64,000 nt of DNA from Vibrio sp. B1FLJ16 (GCF_905175385.1 NZ_HG992749.1:372001-436000), one strand, 5' to 3'. Shown: positions 27,267 to 35,986, numbered from the stretch's first letter. Notes: a model not told the origin generated them from the letters alone. Program-made: numbers and translations.

Positions 27267-27343
27267 TGCCAAGATTGGCAACGAGACTGCCAGTAGTGGC
27301 AGAGGAAGTGTCAGGATTGGCAGTGAATGTGCCAATGGTGGCA
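27267..27343. repeat. Iteron array B: four TGCCA-N4-TGGCA dyads at 21-bp period
   Basis: Dyads start at 27267 (TGCCAAGATTGGCA), 27288 (TGCCAGTAGTGGCA), 27309 (TGTCAGGATTGGCA) and 27330 (TGCCAATGGTGGCA), exactly 21 bases apart. The N4 spacers differ while the half-sites are kept, as expected for binding sites of a dimeric protein. Same orientation and same downstream block as array A. Confidence 0.88.
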
Positions 27344-27401
27344 CTAAAATTTAGACCTAAAAATTAGAACATTCCGTTTATGAATCCAAATTTTAATAGA
27401 T

Positions 27402-27458
27402 TAACGTTATATTAGAATTATAACTTTATAATAATTATAATAGTTATAACATGAAAAA
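27402..27458. repeat. AT-rich block B
   Basis: Second copy of the ATTAGAATTATAACTTTATA block with TAGTTATAACATGAAAAA at its end. Beyond it the DNA is extremely AT-rich up to 27600 (several TTTAATAATTAAA units), with no convincing gene; a 21-residue frame starts at the ATG but lacks other support. Confidence 0.7.
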
Positions 27459-27608
27459 GTCAACAAGTAAAAATTATTTTATTGCCATAATTATCTTGGC
27501 TAAATTTAATAATTAAATTATTCGTAATTATATTTATGATTTTTATTTGATTTAATAATTAAAAATGTAAAATAAATTTGATTGTTTTTTGCACAGTTAC
27601 TTTGCTGC

Positions 27609-28767
27609 TTAGGAGAGCAATTGATGTTTTTTAATGATCTGGTGTATGCGTTGTCTGCTAAGCCCAAGCGTTCTGGCGATATCACTTAAGTTAGTTTTGC
27701 TATTCGTGTTTAGTTGTTGTTTTAACAGCTCTTTGATCAACTGGTGTTGTTCTAGATTAGCTCTATATCCAACGCTCGGGCCACGCTTAGTTTCAATGCT
27801 ATTGATTCGTTCTACACATTCGAAGCGATGCAAGATCCCAATCAGTGTGGTCCAAGTATTCAACTCATTGAAAAGCGTTAGGCACTCTTTATCACTCCAC
27901 GCGTTTGGTTCTTTAGGATCTAAACATCTCACTATCGCGATACACCATGATGACCATTGACCAAAATCATCTGACTTGATCTGATTTATTTTTTTTATAG
28001 CTCGCTGGGTAGTTTACTTTACATGTCTGAACAATGTTCTTTGATAGCGAGAGCCAGTCTCCTGCCTTCGCGCTATCTTTACAGTGGCGTAGAAATACTC
28101 GTGGATGCGGCGCATAGCCGCCGACCAGATCATACAGTTGTCGTCCCAGATTTTTCTGTTTGTTAGGTTGTACTAGGTACTTTTCGTAAGCTGTACTGTT
28201 CTGGTTGGGCAGGTGTTTCAATGCAGTGATAACTGCGTATTTTTGCTGTTTATAAAGTTTAGTGGACTTGATGGGATGGTGTTTTTCGCAGTAGTAGTGA
28301 GATCGGCTGCGTAGACGCCAGCATAGTGCGCAGTAAGGTAGAACACTGTTCCAACGAACCTCTTCTTCTTGATGTTGTGGAGTGAGTGAACGCAGATCCT
28401 TTAAGCCCAACAGTACTTGATCGGCATAATTGACGCGTCGTTGAGTATGAAGACTGAATCCACGTAGAGCTAGCACCGTTTCAATAAGTTTAATTGTTTT
28501 ATTTAATCCACCGTAACTTTCGATGATCTCAGCAAGATGGATAGCATTAGAACGGCTGTACTTTTTGAGTATGGTTCCATGTTGTCTGAGTAACTTGGTA
28601 AACCATGGTTCTAGAACAATGTTCCGAGCGGCATCAACAGCGTATAAATACCCAACTCGACGTCGCTGAGCAATTTTACAACCTTGAGATTCTGACTGGT
28701 TTTTTAAGTCATTAATTGCTGTTTCTAGCTGTACTCTCAATGCATTACGCTTTTGATCTAAGTCCAT
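27609..28767 (-). pseudogene. Zinc-finger plus HTH protein, frameshifted at an A8 run
   Basis: The frame from ATG 28767 gives 266 residues and stops at 27967. The adjoining frame, open from the A8 run (plus-strand T run 27989-27996), continues NQIKSDDFGQWSSWCIAIVR to the stop at 27609. Removing one A gives 386 codons exactly, a 385-residue protein. It has a CALC...YYCEKHH cluster like a zinc finger (about residue 147) and a C-terminal helix-turn-helix NLSDIARTLGLSRQRIHQII. I do not recognise the family; it looks like a DNA-binding regulator or replication protein of the element. It ends about 150 bases from AT-rich block B and is a candidate binder of the iterons. Confidence 0.6.
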
Positions 28768-28867
28768 TCGTTATCATGTCAATATGGTTTGTTGCTTATT
28801 CTATATTATGAGTTGGGCGATGAGAATCTAAGATGCGACTAAATAATAGAGAAATAACGGTAATAAA

Positions 28868-29032
28868 ATGTTTGTAAGACAAGAGCAGTTAGCGAAAGAA
28901 ATCGGGGTAAGCGTAAGTACTTTGTGGCGCTGGCGTCGGGATGGAAAAATGCCACCTGTTGTTACGCTTAGTTCTAGAGTTGTTGGGTGGCAGAGAAAAG
29001 ACATTGAGCGCTGGCTAGAAGAACAAAAATAG
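28868..29032 (+). CDS. alpA: AlpA-family regulator / excisionase
   Basis: The 54-residue protein MFVRQEQLAKEIGVSVSTLW, then RWRRDGKMPPVV...GWQRKDIERWLEEQK, is a complete AlpA winged helix-turn-helix. AlpA proteins activate integrase or act as excisionase in P4-like islands. The neighbouring frameshifted gene is divergent, 100 bases away, so the two share a promoter region. It is probably the directionality factor of island B. Confidence 0.82.
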   Translation: MFVRQEQLAKEIGVSVSTLWRWRRDGKMPPVVTLSSRVVGWQRKDIERWLEEQK

Positions 29033-29047
29033 ATGCAACTTGTTACT

Positions 29048-29393
29048 GCGAGAACAGTGTTCTCGCTTAACCTTCGTAAATATAAAGTAAGTCATTGTTT
29101 ACATGATTAATAACACGAATAAAAATGCTCTTGCAGGAACCTTGTTCCTGCTTTTGTCTATCTCAGGGAGCTAATTTCTTCTTAAATCTTCATCAGTTGA
29201 ACGGAGAACGATGTTCTCCGAATGGCGAAAGACAGAGTTAGGTATTATCCGACTCGTGTTTGGGTATATAGGCAAAGGCTGGTAGCGTTCAAACGCTACT
29301 GCGAGAACACTGTTCTCGCTCACATCATCAAAAACTAAAGTTTGGTTATTTAATTAATAAATAAAAATGCTCTTGCTAGAACAATGTTCTAGC
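29048..29393. repeat. AGAAC hairpin cluster 2 (five hairpins)
   Basis: Perfect palindromes at 29048-29066 (GCGAGAACAGTGTTCTCGC), 29133-29151 (GCAGGAACCTTGTTCCTGC), 29202-29220 (CGGAGAACGATGTTCTCCG), 29301-29319 (GCGAGAACACTGTTCTCGC) and 29375-29393 (GCTAGAACAATGTTCTAGC). The GAAC-N3-GTTC core is fixed, and the outer pairs change on both sides together. Another dyad, GTAGCGT/ACGCTAC, is at 29282-29299. The stretch holds no gene. Confidence 0.88.
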
Positions 29394-29485
29394 TGTTTGT
29401 TCTCCCACTAAATACATGATTTAACTCTATGTATTAGGTCTGGCAATTGTGCTTTAATGCATTTTGATGCTTATTGGGAGGAGTT

Positions 29486-30301
29486 ATGGCTCGGAAAAAT
29501 GATGGAATTATTTGGCATTTGATGGATGCGCCGTGGTGGGTGAGTATCTTGTTCTCAGCAGGCATTTATGTTGGTTTATCTTTCCTATTGCCAGGTTTAG
29601 CGGCTCGCAGTGATAACTTCATCTTCAATGCCATTGGGCCGAATCTTCCGCAAATGGCACCGTATTTTGCTTTTTTGTTTTTAATTCCAGCTCCAATTGC
29701 GTTCTTTAAGCAGTATCAGCGAAAGCATAATTATCTTGCGACGACGTCTCAAATCAGAGCACACAAAAACACGACTCCGCTTAATTCCCTCAGTTGGATT
29801 GAATTTGAAAGCTACATTGGCGAGTACTTTAAGCAGCAAGGCTACGACGTTAAACAATCTTTCTCAAAGCAGGCCGATGGCGGGGTAGATATTTGGTTAA
29901 CTAAAGACGGTGAGTTGAGTCTTGTACAATGTAAGCACTGGAAAGCTAGAAAAGTCGGAGTTCAAGTCTTAAGAGAAATGTATGGTGTGATGATCGACAA
30001 TCGTGCTAGCAAAATGATCATCGTAACATCGGGAGATTTTACTTCTGAAGCCATCGCCTTTGCTCAAGAGAAGCGCCTGTGGTTGGTCAATGGTAGCGAG
30101 CTAGTCCACATGATTGAAGATGGTCGTAGCTTTATGAATAAGCCAGTCATTGATGAGCCTACACCCGAGCCTCATTCCAAGGTTTGCCCAAACTGCCAGT
30201 CTAGCCTTGTGATTCGTGTTGCTAAAAAAGGTCGTAATGCGGGTAAAAGTTTCTATGGTTGCTCTGCTTATCCTAAGTGTCGCTACACTTGCGACTGTTG
30301 A
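29486..30301 (+). CDS. Membrane-anchored Mrr-type restriction endonuclease with zinc ribbon
   Basis: Start at ATG 29486 behind GGAGGAGTT; a TTG 12 bases earlier overlaps the ribosome site. The 271-residue protein has two N-terminal membrane segments (WWVSILFSAGIYVGLSFLLP; YFAFLFLIPAPIAFF). A Mrr-like PD-(D/E)XK domain follows (FESYIGEYFKQQGYDVKQSF, GGVDIWLTKDG, LVQCKHWKARKVGVQ), then a topoisomerase-type zinc ribbon (CPNCQSSL...YGCSAYPKCRYTC). It is expected to cut modified or foreign DNA at the inner membrane. It has its own upstream region with the hairpin repeats and stands alone on the plus strand. Confidence 0.85.
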   Translation: MARKNDGIIWHLMDAPWWVSILFSAGIYVGLSFLLPGLAARSDNFIFNAIGPNLPQMAPYFAFLFLIPAPIAFFKQYQRKHNYLATTSQIRAHKNTTPLNSLSWIEFESYIGEYFKQQGYDVKQSFSKQADGGVDIWLTKDGELSLVQCKHWKARKVGVQVLREMYGVMIDNRASKMIIVTSGDFTSEAIAFAQEKRLWLVNGSELVHMIEDGRSFMNKPVIDEPTPEPHSKVCPNCQSSLVIRVAKKGRNAGKSFYGCSAYPKCRYTCDC

Positions 30302-30399
30302 ATATGAGTGAGGATTTAAGCAGTCTAACCTTATAGAAGGGGGTTCTCAGAACATAAAAGTTAACCTTTTGAGTCTAGCTGCCTGAGAAGAACGCTACT

Positions 30400-30418
30400 G
30401 CGAGAACACTGTTCTCGC
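30400..30418. repeat. AGAAC hairpin, isolated copy
   Basis: GCGAGAACACTGTTCTCGC followed by ATCATCAAAAACTAAAGTTT and an AT tail, nearly identical to 29301-29369 for about 70 bases. In the same gap (30302-30779), GCTAATTAACCCAGAAAA is repeated twice near 30690-30726. Confidence 0.85.
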
Positions 30419-30726
30419 TAAAATCATCAAAAACTAAAGTTTGCTCATTTAATTGATAGATAAAAAGATCTCTCAGCGCAGAACTCTGTGGTGGAAAATG
30501 TGTTACCCATTATCTTTCATAAGTGGGTTTGTCAGAACCAATGGGGTAATGAACGTAAGCTCTGAAACACTTTTGCACATTCTTCTTTAAAGTAGAAAAT
30601 GGTTCATATCTTGCTCATCTTTTTTGCCATACCGAAAGCTATCTGAGATGAGCTTTGGAAGACTAATGTTGAGTCTTGTTTCTGGGGTAAGCTAATTAAC
30701 CCAGAAAAGCTAATTAACCCAGAAAA

Positions 30727-30753
30727 GCGCCTCTTACGAGGCTATTTTTAACT
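30727..30753. terminator. Terminator after the ABC-3C operon
   Basis: GCCTC/GAGGC stem with flanking A and T runs; on the minus strand it ends in GCTTTTCT just after the DUF2326 gene. Confidence 0.55.
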
Positions 30754-30779
30754 TTGTTACACATATCGAATTGGTTTGC

Positions 30780-32510
30780 TTATCCGAAGTACTCACCAAA
30801 GAGAGTATGTTCAGGTTTATCATCGAATAGTTCTAGCACGGTTCCATCTAGTAGGGCTTGCTTATCTTCAATAGTAAGAACGTCATCCTCTTGGGCTGTA
30901 GAGATAAGTTTTTCATAGACGTCTTTGTTGATATTCACAAAATACTGAAGCCCATGCTTTTCACACATTTCCAGCGCAATCTTAAACATCATCTTAGTTT
31001 GACGTAAGTCTACCCCACCAAATAGTGCGCTATCATGAGCCATGAACCCTAATAATTTTTTGTTTAGTTCAAATAACAGCATGTCATAACAGAATATTTT
31101 TACTTCACCTACACCTTGAGATGAATCTTTTTGAATATATGGTTCTATGTCAAAGAGGTACTTTGCATCACCGCTGTTCTTCTGAATTCGTATCGCGCCA
31201 CCATGATCATCATAGAATCGTCGAACCAATGTACGGAACTTTTTCTCTATCCCTTGAATATGAGCGCTTTGAGCATCAATGTACTCTATAGCTTTGAGGT
31301 TTAAAGCCGCTTTTTTACTTTCTAATGCGAGTTTTTGTTTCTCAACCCCAGCAAAAGTATTCTGGTAACTTGATAGCTCTGCGATTTTATTTTCTGTCGT
31401 ACGGATATGCTCAACGATTGAGTTAAACTCTTCAAGTGCACCTTTCGAATCCAAGTCTTTAAGAATGCTATCTCGGCGCTCTTCTTTTTCTGTTAACAAA
31501 GCCTCTAGATGCTCACGCTTATCATTGAGCATTTTTACCTGAGATATCAAGCGTTCTCGACGAGCGCTATGAATACGTACGTGAAAATCTTGTGCTTGCT
31601 GAAGCTGTACCTGAACTGAATTTGGGAAGTGGAAAGCAGCTTCAGAGAAAATCTGTTCCACTCTATCTAGATCTACTGATTTTACTTCTTGGCTTTCATC
31701 GAGCGCCCGCTCTTTGTTCCTAACGTCACGTTCAATTTTAAATACTTCATTTCGAAACTTATTCATTTCATCGGTCAGTAAATCAGCATCACGCTTCAAC
31801 TCATTGTAATTTGGGGCAATATCAAAGTTAGCTTTACTTTTAAGTAAACGCTCTAGTTTATCTTCTAGGTCTCGCAGCTCACTTTCATTAGCTGTTAAGT
31901 TTGCTTTCTGAAGCGAATCTTTTATTTTCTTGATTTCATCCAACTCTTCACGAACACTTTTAAACTGTTTAGCTAGAGAAACATCTAACCCAAGAAGCGA
32001 TAGGTTTGTAATTCGTTGGTAAAAGTCTTCAGTAGGCCTTCCTTGCTGCATCAATGCATCAGAGTAATAGTTACGACCAGGGAGGTATCTTCTAGCAAAA
32101 CAATTTAATGCTTGTTTAAAAGACACATCACTGATTGCTCCCATTAATATTTTCTCAGAGAGCTTGCTCGAAAACGTCTTACACTTTCCAATTTTTTCAT
32201 CATTTAAATAGTAGATACCACTCTTAAAGTTGACGGTGGAGGTGTAAGGTACTGAGCCAACTTTAAAGTCCAATGAAAATGTGCCGTATTCAGACAAATA
32301 GCTCTGTAGCGTTCTATCACTTGGGTATTTTGAATCTAATTGCCCACCAAGTAACAAGTGGACTAATTGAAGAGAAGTACTCTTCCCGATTCCATTACAG
32401 GTACGAGTTGACAGTGAGCTAGTTTGTAGACCTGCGACAATATTCATCCCTTCATTAAAATTGATGGTTTTAAAGTTAGGATTACTTGAATACAGCTTTA
32501 AGAGTTTCAT
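30780..32510 (-). CDS. ABC-3C system ATPase (DUF2326)
   Basis: The 576-residue protein has a split SMC-like ATPase head with Walker A CNGIGKSTSLQLVHLLLGG near residue 38-56. Long coiled coils follow (about 170-440). The C-terminal head has the DUF2326 pattern FMAHDSALFGGVDLRQTKMMF. It should be the DNA-sensing or motor ATPase of a three-component system, as described for ABC-3C systems by Aravind and colleagues. Its start overlaps the middle-component gene by 29 bases, so the proteins are made together. Confidence 0.85.
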   Translation of the reverse strand: MKLLKLYSSNPNFKTINFNEGMNIVAGLQTSSLSTRTCNGIGKSTSLQLVHLLLGGQLDSKYPSDRTLQSYLSEYGTFSLDFKVGSVPYTSTVNFKSGIYYLNDEKIGKCKTFSSKLSEKILMGAISDVSFKQALNCFARRYLPGRNYYSDALMQQGRPTEDFYQRITNLSLLGLDVSLAKQFKSVREELDEIKKIKDSLQKANLTANESELRDLEDKLERLLKSKANFDIAPNYNELKRDADLLTDEMNKFRNEVFKIERDVRNKERALDESQEVKSVDLDRVEQIFSEAAFHFPNSVQVQLQQAQDFHVRIHSARRERLISQVKMLNDKREHLEALLTEKEERRDSILKDLDSKGALEEFNSIVEHIRTTENKIAELSSYQNTFAGVEKQKLALESKKAALNLKAIEYIDAQSAHIQGIEKKFRTLVRRFYDDHGGAIRIQKNSGDAKYLFDIEPYIQKDSSQGVGEVKIFCYDMLLFELNKKLLGFMAHDSALFGGVDLRQTKMMFKIALEMCEKHGLQYFVNINKDVYEKLISTAQEDDVLTIEDKQALLDGTVLELFDDKPEHTLFGEYFG

Positions 32511-32718
32511 TTTCTAGCTCCAGCTTTCCCAAAATGAATAGGAAGTCTAAACAATATTGTAGTTTTTCAATGGAAATTTCGATTGGATACGTATGGTTTA
32601 GCTCATCCAAGAGGACATCAAAATCAACTCCATCTGTCCCCTGTAAAATCTCGACCACATAGGCTGAGATACAATACAAAGAGTCAACTGGTTTTAAGAC
32701 TTTGGTTGGCAAAATCAT
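32482..32718 (-). CDS. ABC-3C middle component
   Basis: The 78-residue protein MILPTKVLKPVDSLYCISAY, then FDVLLDELNHTYPIEISIEK and LQYCLDFLFILGKLEL, has the size, wing-like fold pattern and position of the small middle components of ABC-3C systems (MC6-like). It links effector and ATPase. It overlaps the upstream gene by 4 bases (ATGA) and the ATPase gene by 29. Confidence 0.75.
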   Translation of the reverse strand: MILPTKVLKPVDSLYCISAYVVEILQGTDGVDFDVLLDELNHTYPIEISIEKLQYCLDFLFILGKLELENETLKAVFK

Positions 32719-33731
32719 TGTTTCATTCCAATATCACATTCTTCAAAAAAGTAAGCGATGATAACCCAAGCCATGGACGTTTCTTGGTAGCTAACCTTGT
32801 ACGTTTTATCTTCAATCTTGTGGCAAAGTTCTCCAAGTATCGTAGAAAAGTCTAACTTATAATCTTTACTCGCTAGGTGGTGAAGCTCGTCGGTTTTCTT
32901 TTTAGCTAACTCTCTAGGAGCTGCACCAGCATTAGAAAGATATTGTTTAATAATACTAGTGTATAAACCGTCAACAATCAGTACTCGCAACTCCGTTAAG
33001 ACTGCACCTTCAATGTGTTCATATATAGGCAGAGAAGCCTCACTGCCTATAAATAACTGATTAGAAACTCGGCGATTTAAATTGTTTATCCCAATTTTCT
33101 TTTCTAGGCCTACATTGTTGAAGTCAACAGAGTAATCCACGTTCTTAGAGTTACTGTCCTTAACTAGTAGGTCGAATACGATTTGCAACGTCATTTCATC
33201 AGTGTACTTTTCACTGATGTCCTTGAAGAACTCTTCATAGATGACTCGTAACCTATCATCTTTTAAGTTCTTAATATCATTGAGCAAATCTGTATGATCT
33301 TTCAGATGTTCTCTAATGTCTTCAATACCATACTTGTTCTTGTATGACTCAATTGTTGCTTTCTGGAGGTTTTTAGGCTTGTCCAGTAAGAAAAAGATAT
33401 CAAACTCATACTGCTTGTAATGTGAGTTATGTGACTCCAATATCTTGAGGCTGTTATCTATTTTTTCTTTACCCGTTGATGTCGTCACTTGAATCATGTG
33501 TTTCGATTTGTGATCAACAAGGTCTATGTATGCCTCGTTTGAACTAGCCGAATTCGCATTATTGAAGTTTTTACCTAGGTAAAGAAAGTTGAACACATTA
33601 CAGTAAAAATCTTCCGCATGAATGTTTAATGCATAGATGTTCATTGACTGCTGCAACTTCATGTCACACATCAATATTGATAGTGTTCGGGATATCTTAT
33701 TGATAATTTCAATGCGCTCGTCTTGAGTCAT
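32715..33731 (-). CDS. SMEK-domain effector of the ABC-3C system
   Basis: The 338-residue protein has an N-terminal SMEK-type domain: MTQDERIEIINKISRTLSIL...LNIHAEDFYCNVFNFLYL, then DLVDHKSKHMIQVTTSTGKEKI with the acidic and lysine residues of a nuclease-like core. The rest is an ABC-3C C-terminal domain. It is the probable toxic effector, perhaps a nuclease, released or activated when the ATPase detects invading DNA. First gene of the three-gene operon; the promoter lies in 33732-33994, where no other feature is seen. Confidence 0.75.
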   Translation of the reverse strand: MTQDERIEIINKISRTLSILMCDMKLQQSMNIYALNIHAEDFYCNVFNFLYLGKNFNNANSASSNEAYIDLVDHKSKHMIQVTTSTGKEKIDNSLKILESHNSHYKQYEFDIFFLLDKPKNLQKATIESYKNKYGIEDIREHLKDHTDLLNDIKNLKDDRLRVIYEEFFKDISEKYTDEMTLQIVFDLLVKDSNSKNVDYSVDFNNVGLEKKIGINNLNRRVSNQLFIGSEASLPIYEHIEGAVLTELRVLIVDGLYTSIIKQYLSNAGAAPRELAKKKTDELHHLASKDYKLDFSTILGELCHKIEDKTYKVSYQETSMAWVIIAYFFEECDIGMKQ

Positions 33732-33994
33732 AACCTGCTACTTAACCAACATATAATTTATATGAGCTTTGCCATATTCTTTCACTCCATTCTATGAAAA
33801 CCAACGATTTGGCACAACATAGTGAGAGGATTATTGAGAGAAGTATTCTGTTCTGCATCACTCAGACTGGATGCTTAGCAAAGCGACTTTCCATGCTTGA
33901 CTTGATTTAGAGGTTGCTAAATTAGCAATGTAGCTAGCATGGTTTAGCCCAGAAATAATTTATAAATTGTTTGCTATAGCCCCTGCATTAGCCA

Positions 33995-35401
33995 TTAAAG
34001 AAGCCCACTCATTTCTGGCACGCTGTCGGCTTGCGCTAGCAAGTATTCGCACTCTGTTTGGATGAGTGACACACATAGTTCTATGTGTTCACGTTCTCCA
34101 TCCTCGATTCCTTGAGCTTCGGTAAGGTCAATCGCTTCCTTCAGGGCATTTTTTATAGTACTAACGGTTTCTACCATTATGGAAGCCATTTTGGTGCCTG
34201 AATAACCCAGCAGAGCGCCGAATTCAGCTAAATCATAGCTGGTGATAGGGCGTTTGAAGTTACCTTTCGGCGGATTTTGAAAGTCTTCACTTTCCCAATC
34301 TCCAATCGACATTGCAAAATATTGAGGGATACTGGCGGCACGACCCTCATCAGCGGACAATTTACCGCTTCGTGAGTTGCGTTTTGCTCCCTCTTGAGCG
34401 ATAGCTTCTATGTTTAATAAGTCATAAAAAGGGGTTAGTTCCAGCCCTTTAGGGGTGACGAAGAAGCTAATATTTTTACCATGGGCATCGTAGTTTAGCG
34501 TTGCTAGATTAAAGAGCATCCATTGGGTGAGCTTTAGGTTGGTGATTACCGTGTCTATGGTTTTGACGCTCAGTAGGTGTGGGAAAGAAACGCCATCACG
34601 CATATATACGCCATCGCCTTCATCCCCATTCTGACGCTCGTATTTGTAACCTGGTGGTAAGTCAGTTGCCTGACAGCCATCAATCACATGTTTTCGTTGA
34701 ACGACATCACGAGCTTCAATATAGGCACGATCGAACCGCTCTATGATCAGTGTCCTAGTGTTCCCAATGCGAGTTAACTCAACATTAGCGACGTCCAAAC
34801 CTGCTAGCTTGGCTAATGTCATGCAAAAGAACTCATTAACAGCAATACACGGTGCTCTACCGCTTTCAAACTTCAGAATGTAGTTCGAACTTAATTTGCC
34901 TTCACCAAACCCCCATTCATCGCCGCGCTTAAGTAAGTTTAATTTGTTTTGCACACCAGCAACCGAAAGGCGAACCTTACCGTCCCAATATACTAATGGC
35001 GCTAGATTTCTCTCTAGTCGTTCTATTAGTTCATCATCAGGTACAGGTCTAAAACTAGTTTCTTGAGGTTCTGATTCTGGAACTCGAAAAGACAATGCGC
35101 CAGATGTTTCCGCACCAAGCTTACGAATCAGCCCGAACGTGTTGCTTTTGGATATAGTGGTGTTTTGTATCATCTCCTCAAAGGCTTCTCCTTCAGGAAG
35201 GAGATTTCTGAGGTAGTTCTCAATACTACGTGGCGAAGCCCGATCATCGAAAGGGATGTGTGGCGAAATTGGGAAACCAGAGTGTTTCCATTCATCTTCA
35301 TAGATGAATGAGAACTCTGTTTCTGTTCCGACAGGAAGAATCAAACGACCAATTTTGGTATTCGTACCGATAAACACGTCTAATTGTTGTAACTTACTCA
35401 T
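33995..35401 (-). CDS. hipA: HipA-type serine/threonine kinase toxin
   Basis: The 468-residue protein starts at ATG 35401, inside the end of hipB (8-base overlap); a start at 35416 is less likely. The HipA N-terminal domain (FIYEDEWKHSGFPISPHIPF, RSIENYLRNLLPEGEAFEEM) precedes the kinase with its flexible loop SVAGVQNKLNLL, catalytic NYDAHGKNISFF and metal motif LTPFYDLLN. HipA-family kinases phosphorylate translation factors or other proteins and cause dormancy. HipB neutralises it. The longer C-terminus distinguishes it from E. coli HipA (about 440 residues). Confidence 0.92.
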   Translation of the reverse strand: MSKLQQLDVFIGTNTKIGRLILPVGTETEFSFIYEDEWKHSGFPISPHIPFDDRASPRSIENYLRNLLPEGEAFEEMIQNTTISKSNTFGLIRKLGAETSGALSFRVPESEPQETSFRPVPDDELIERLERNLAPLVYWDGKVRLSVAGVQNKLNLLKRGDEWGFGEGKLSSNYILKFESGRAPCIAVNEFFCMTLAKLAGLDVANVELTRIGNTRTLIIERFDRAYIEARDVVQRKHVIDGCQATDLPPGYKYERQNGDEGDGVYMRDGVSFPHLLSVKTIDTVITNLKLTQWMLFNLATLNYDAHGKNISFFVTPKGLELTPFYDLLNIEAIAQEGAKRNSRSGKLSADEGRAASIPQYFAMSIGDWESEDFQNPPKGNFKRPITSYDLAEFGALLGYSGTKMASIMVETVSTIKNALKEAIDLTEAQGIEDGEREHIELCVSLIQTECEYLLAQADSVPEMSGLL

Positions 35402-35729
35402 ACCAACCGTCCTCATTGCTTCTCACGCTGTTTTCAGCTTGGGAGGGTATTTGGCTATGTGGACGAACAAATAGGTTTACATCGATAAGGCGTAACGACA
35501 GCCCTAAGATGTCCATGAGGATGAGTACATTGGCAAAGGTGACACTGGTATCGCCTTTTTCTACTTTCATGACTGTTCTACGAGATAAGTTGGCTTTTGA
35601 AGCGAGATCATCAATACGCCAGCCTCTATCGGTGCGTTTTGAGCGAATGGCGCTCCCCAGCGTTTCCATACTGAACTCGGTATTCAAATCAGGCATAGGT
35701 TGTGCCTTTACCATCTTACCTTTTTTCAT
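35394..35729 (-). CDS. hipB: HipB-type antitoxin, XRE family repressor
   Basis: The 111-residue protein has a helix-turn-helix, ETLGSAIRSKRTDRGWRIDD then LASKANLSRRTVMKVEKGDT. It binds HipA and represses the hipBA promoter. Upstream, ACTTTTGTC (plus-strand sense) occurs twice, at 35746-35754 and 35795-35803, exactly 49 bases apart, in the likely promoter. An ATAAGT...ACTTAT dyad lies beyond. It is the first gene of the pair. Confidence 0.9.
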   Translation of the reverse strand: MKKGKMVKAQPMPDLNTEFSMETLGSAIRSKRTDRGWRIDDLASKANLSRRTVMKVEKGDTSVTFANVLILMDILGLSLRLIDVNLFVRPHSQIPSQAENSVRSNEDGWYE

Positions 35730-35745
35730 AAGTGCCTTTTAATGT

Positions 35746-35803
35746 ACTTTTGTCACTATTGGGTTCGTCTTAATATATAAGTTCACTATAACTCACTTTT
35801 GTC
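35746..35803 (-). promoter_or_regulatory. Candidate HipB operator pair
   Basis: Two identical 9-bp boxes (GACAAAAGT on the minus strand) flank an AT-rich promoter-like segment containing TATATATT, 16-75 bases ahead of hipB. Operator function is inferred from position only. Confidence 0.4.
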
Positions 35804-35986
35804 GTGACTGTATAAGAAATTAGCTATAAGTGTAATTTAAGTTACTTATGGCTGGTTTGCGAGTTTAATACCTCTCTTTGTTCTCTATGAGAGAGTTTTA
35901 TCAGCCAGAAGGACGCATTTGGCAACAGCGTAGTATTCGGATTAATATTGGGAGAAGACAGAGAAGAGTGCGTGATCGGGGCTTAC

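Noticed and set aside
16067..30418. LexA or SOS boxes
   Set aside because: Vibrio LexA sites have the form CTGT-N8-ACAG; these hairpins have GAAC-N3-GTTC with changing outer pairs.
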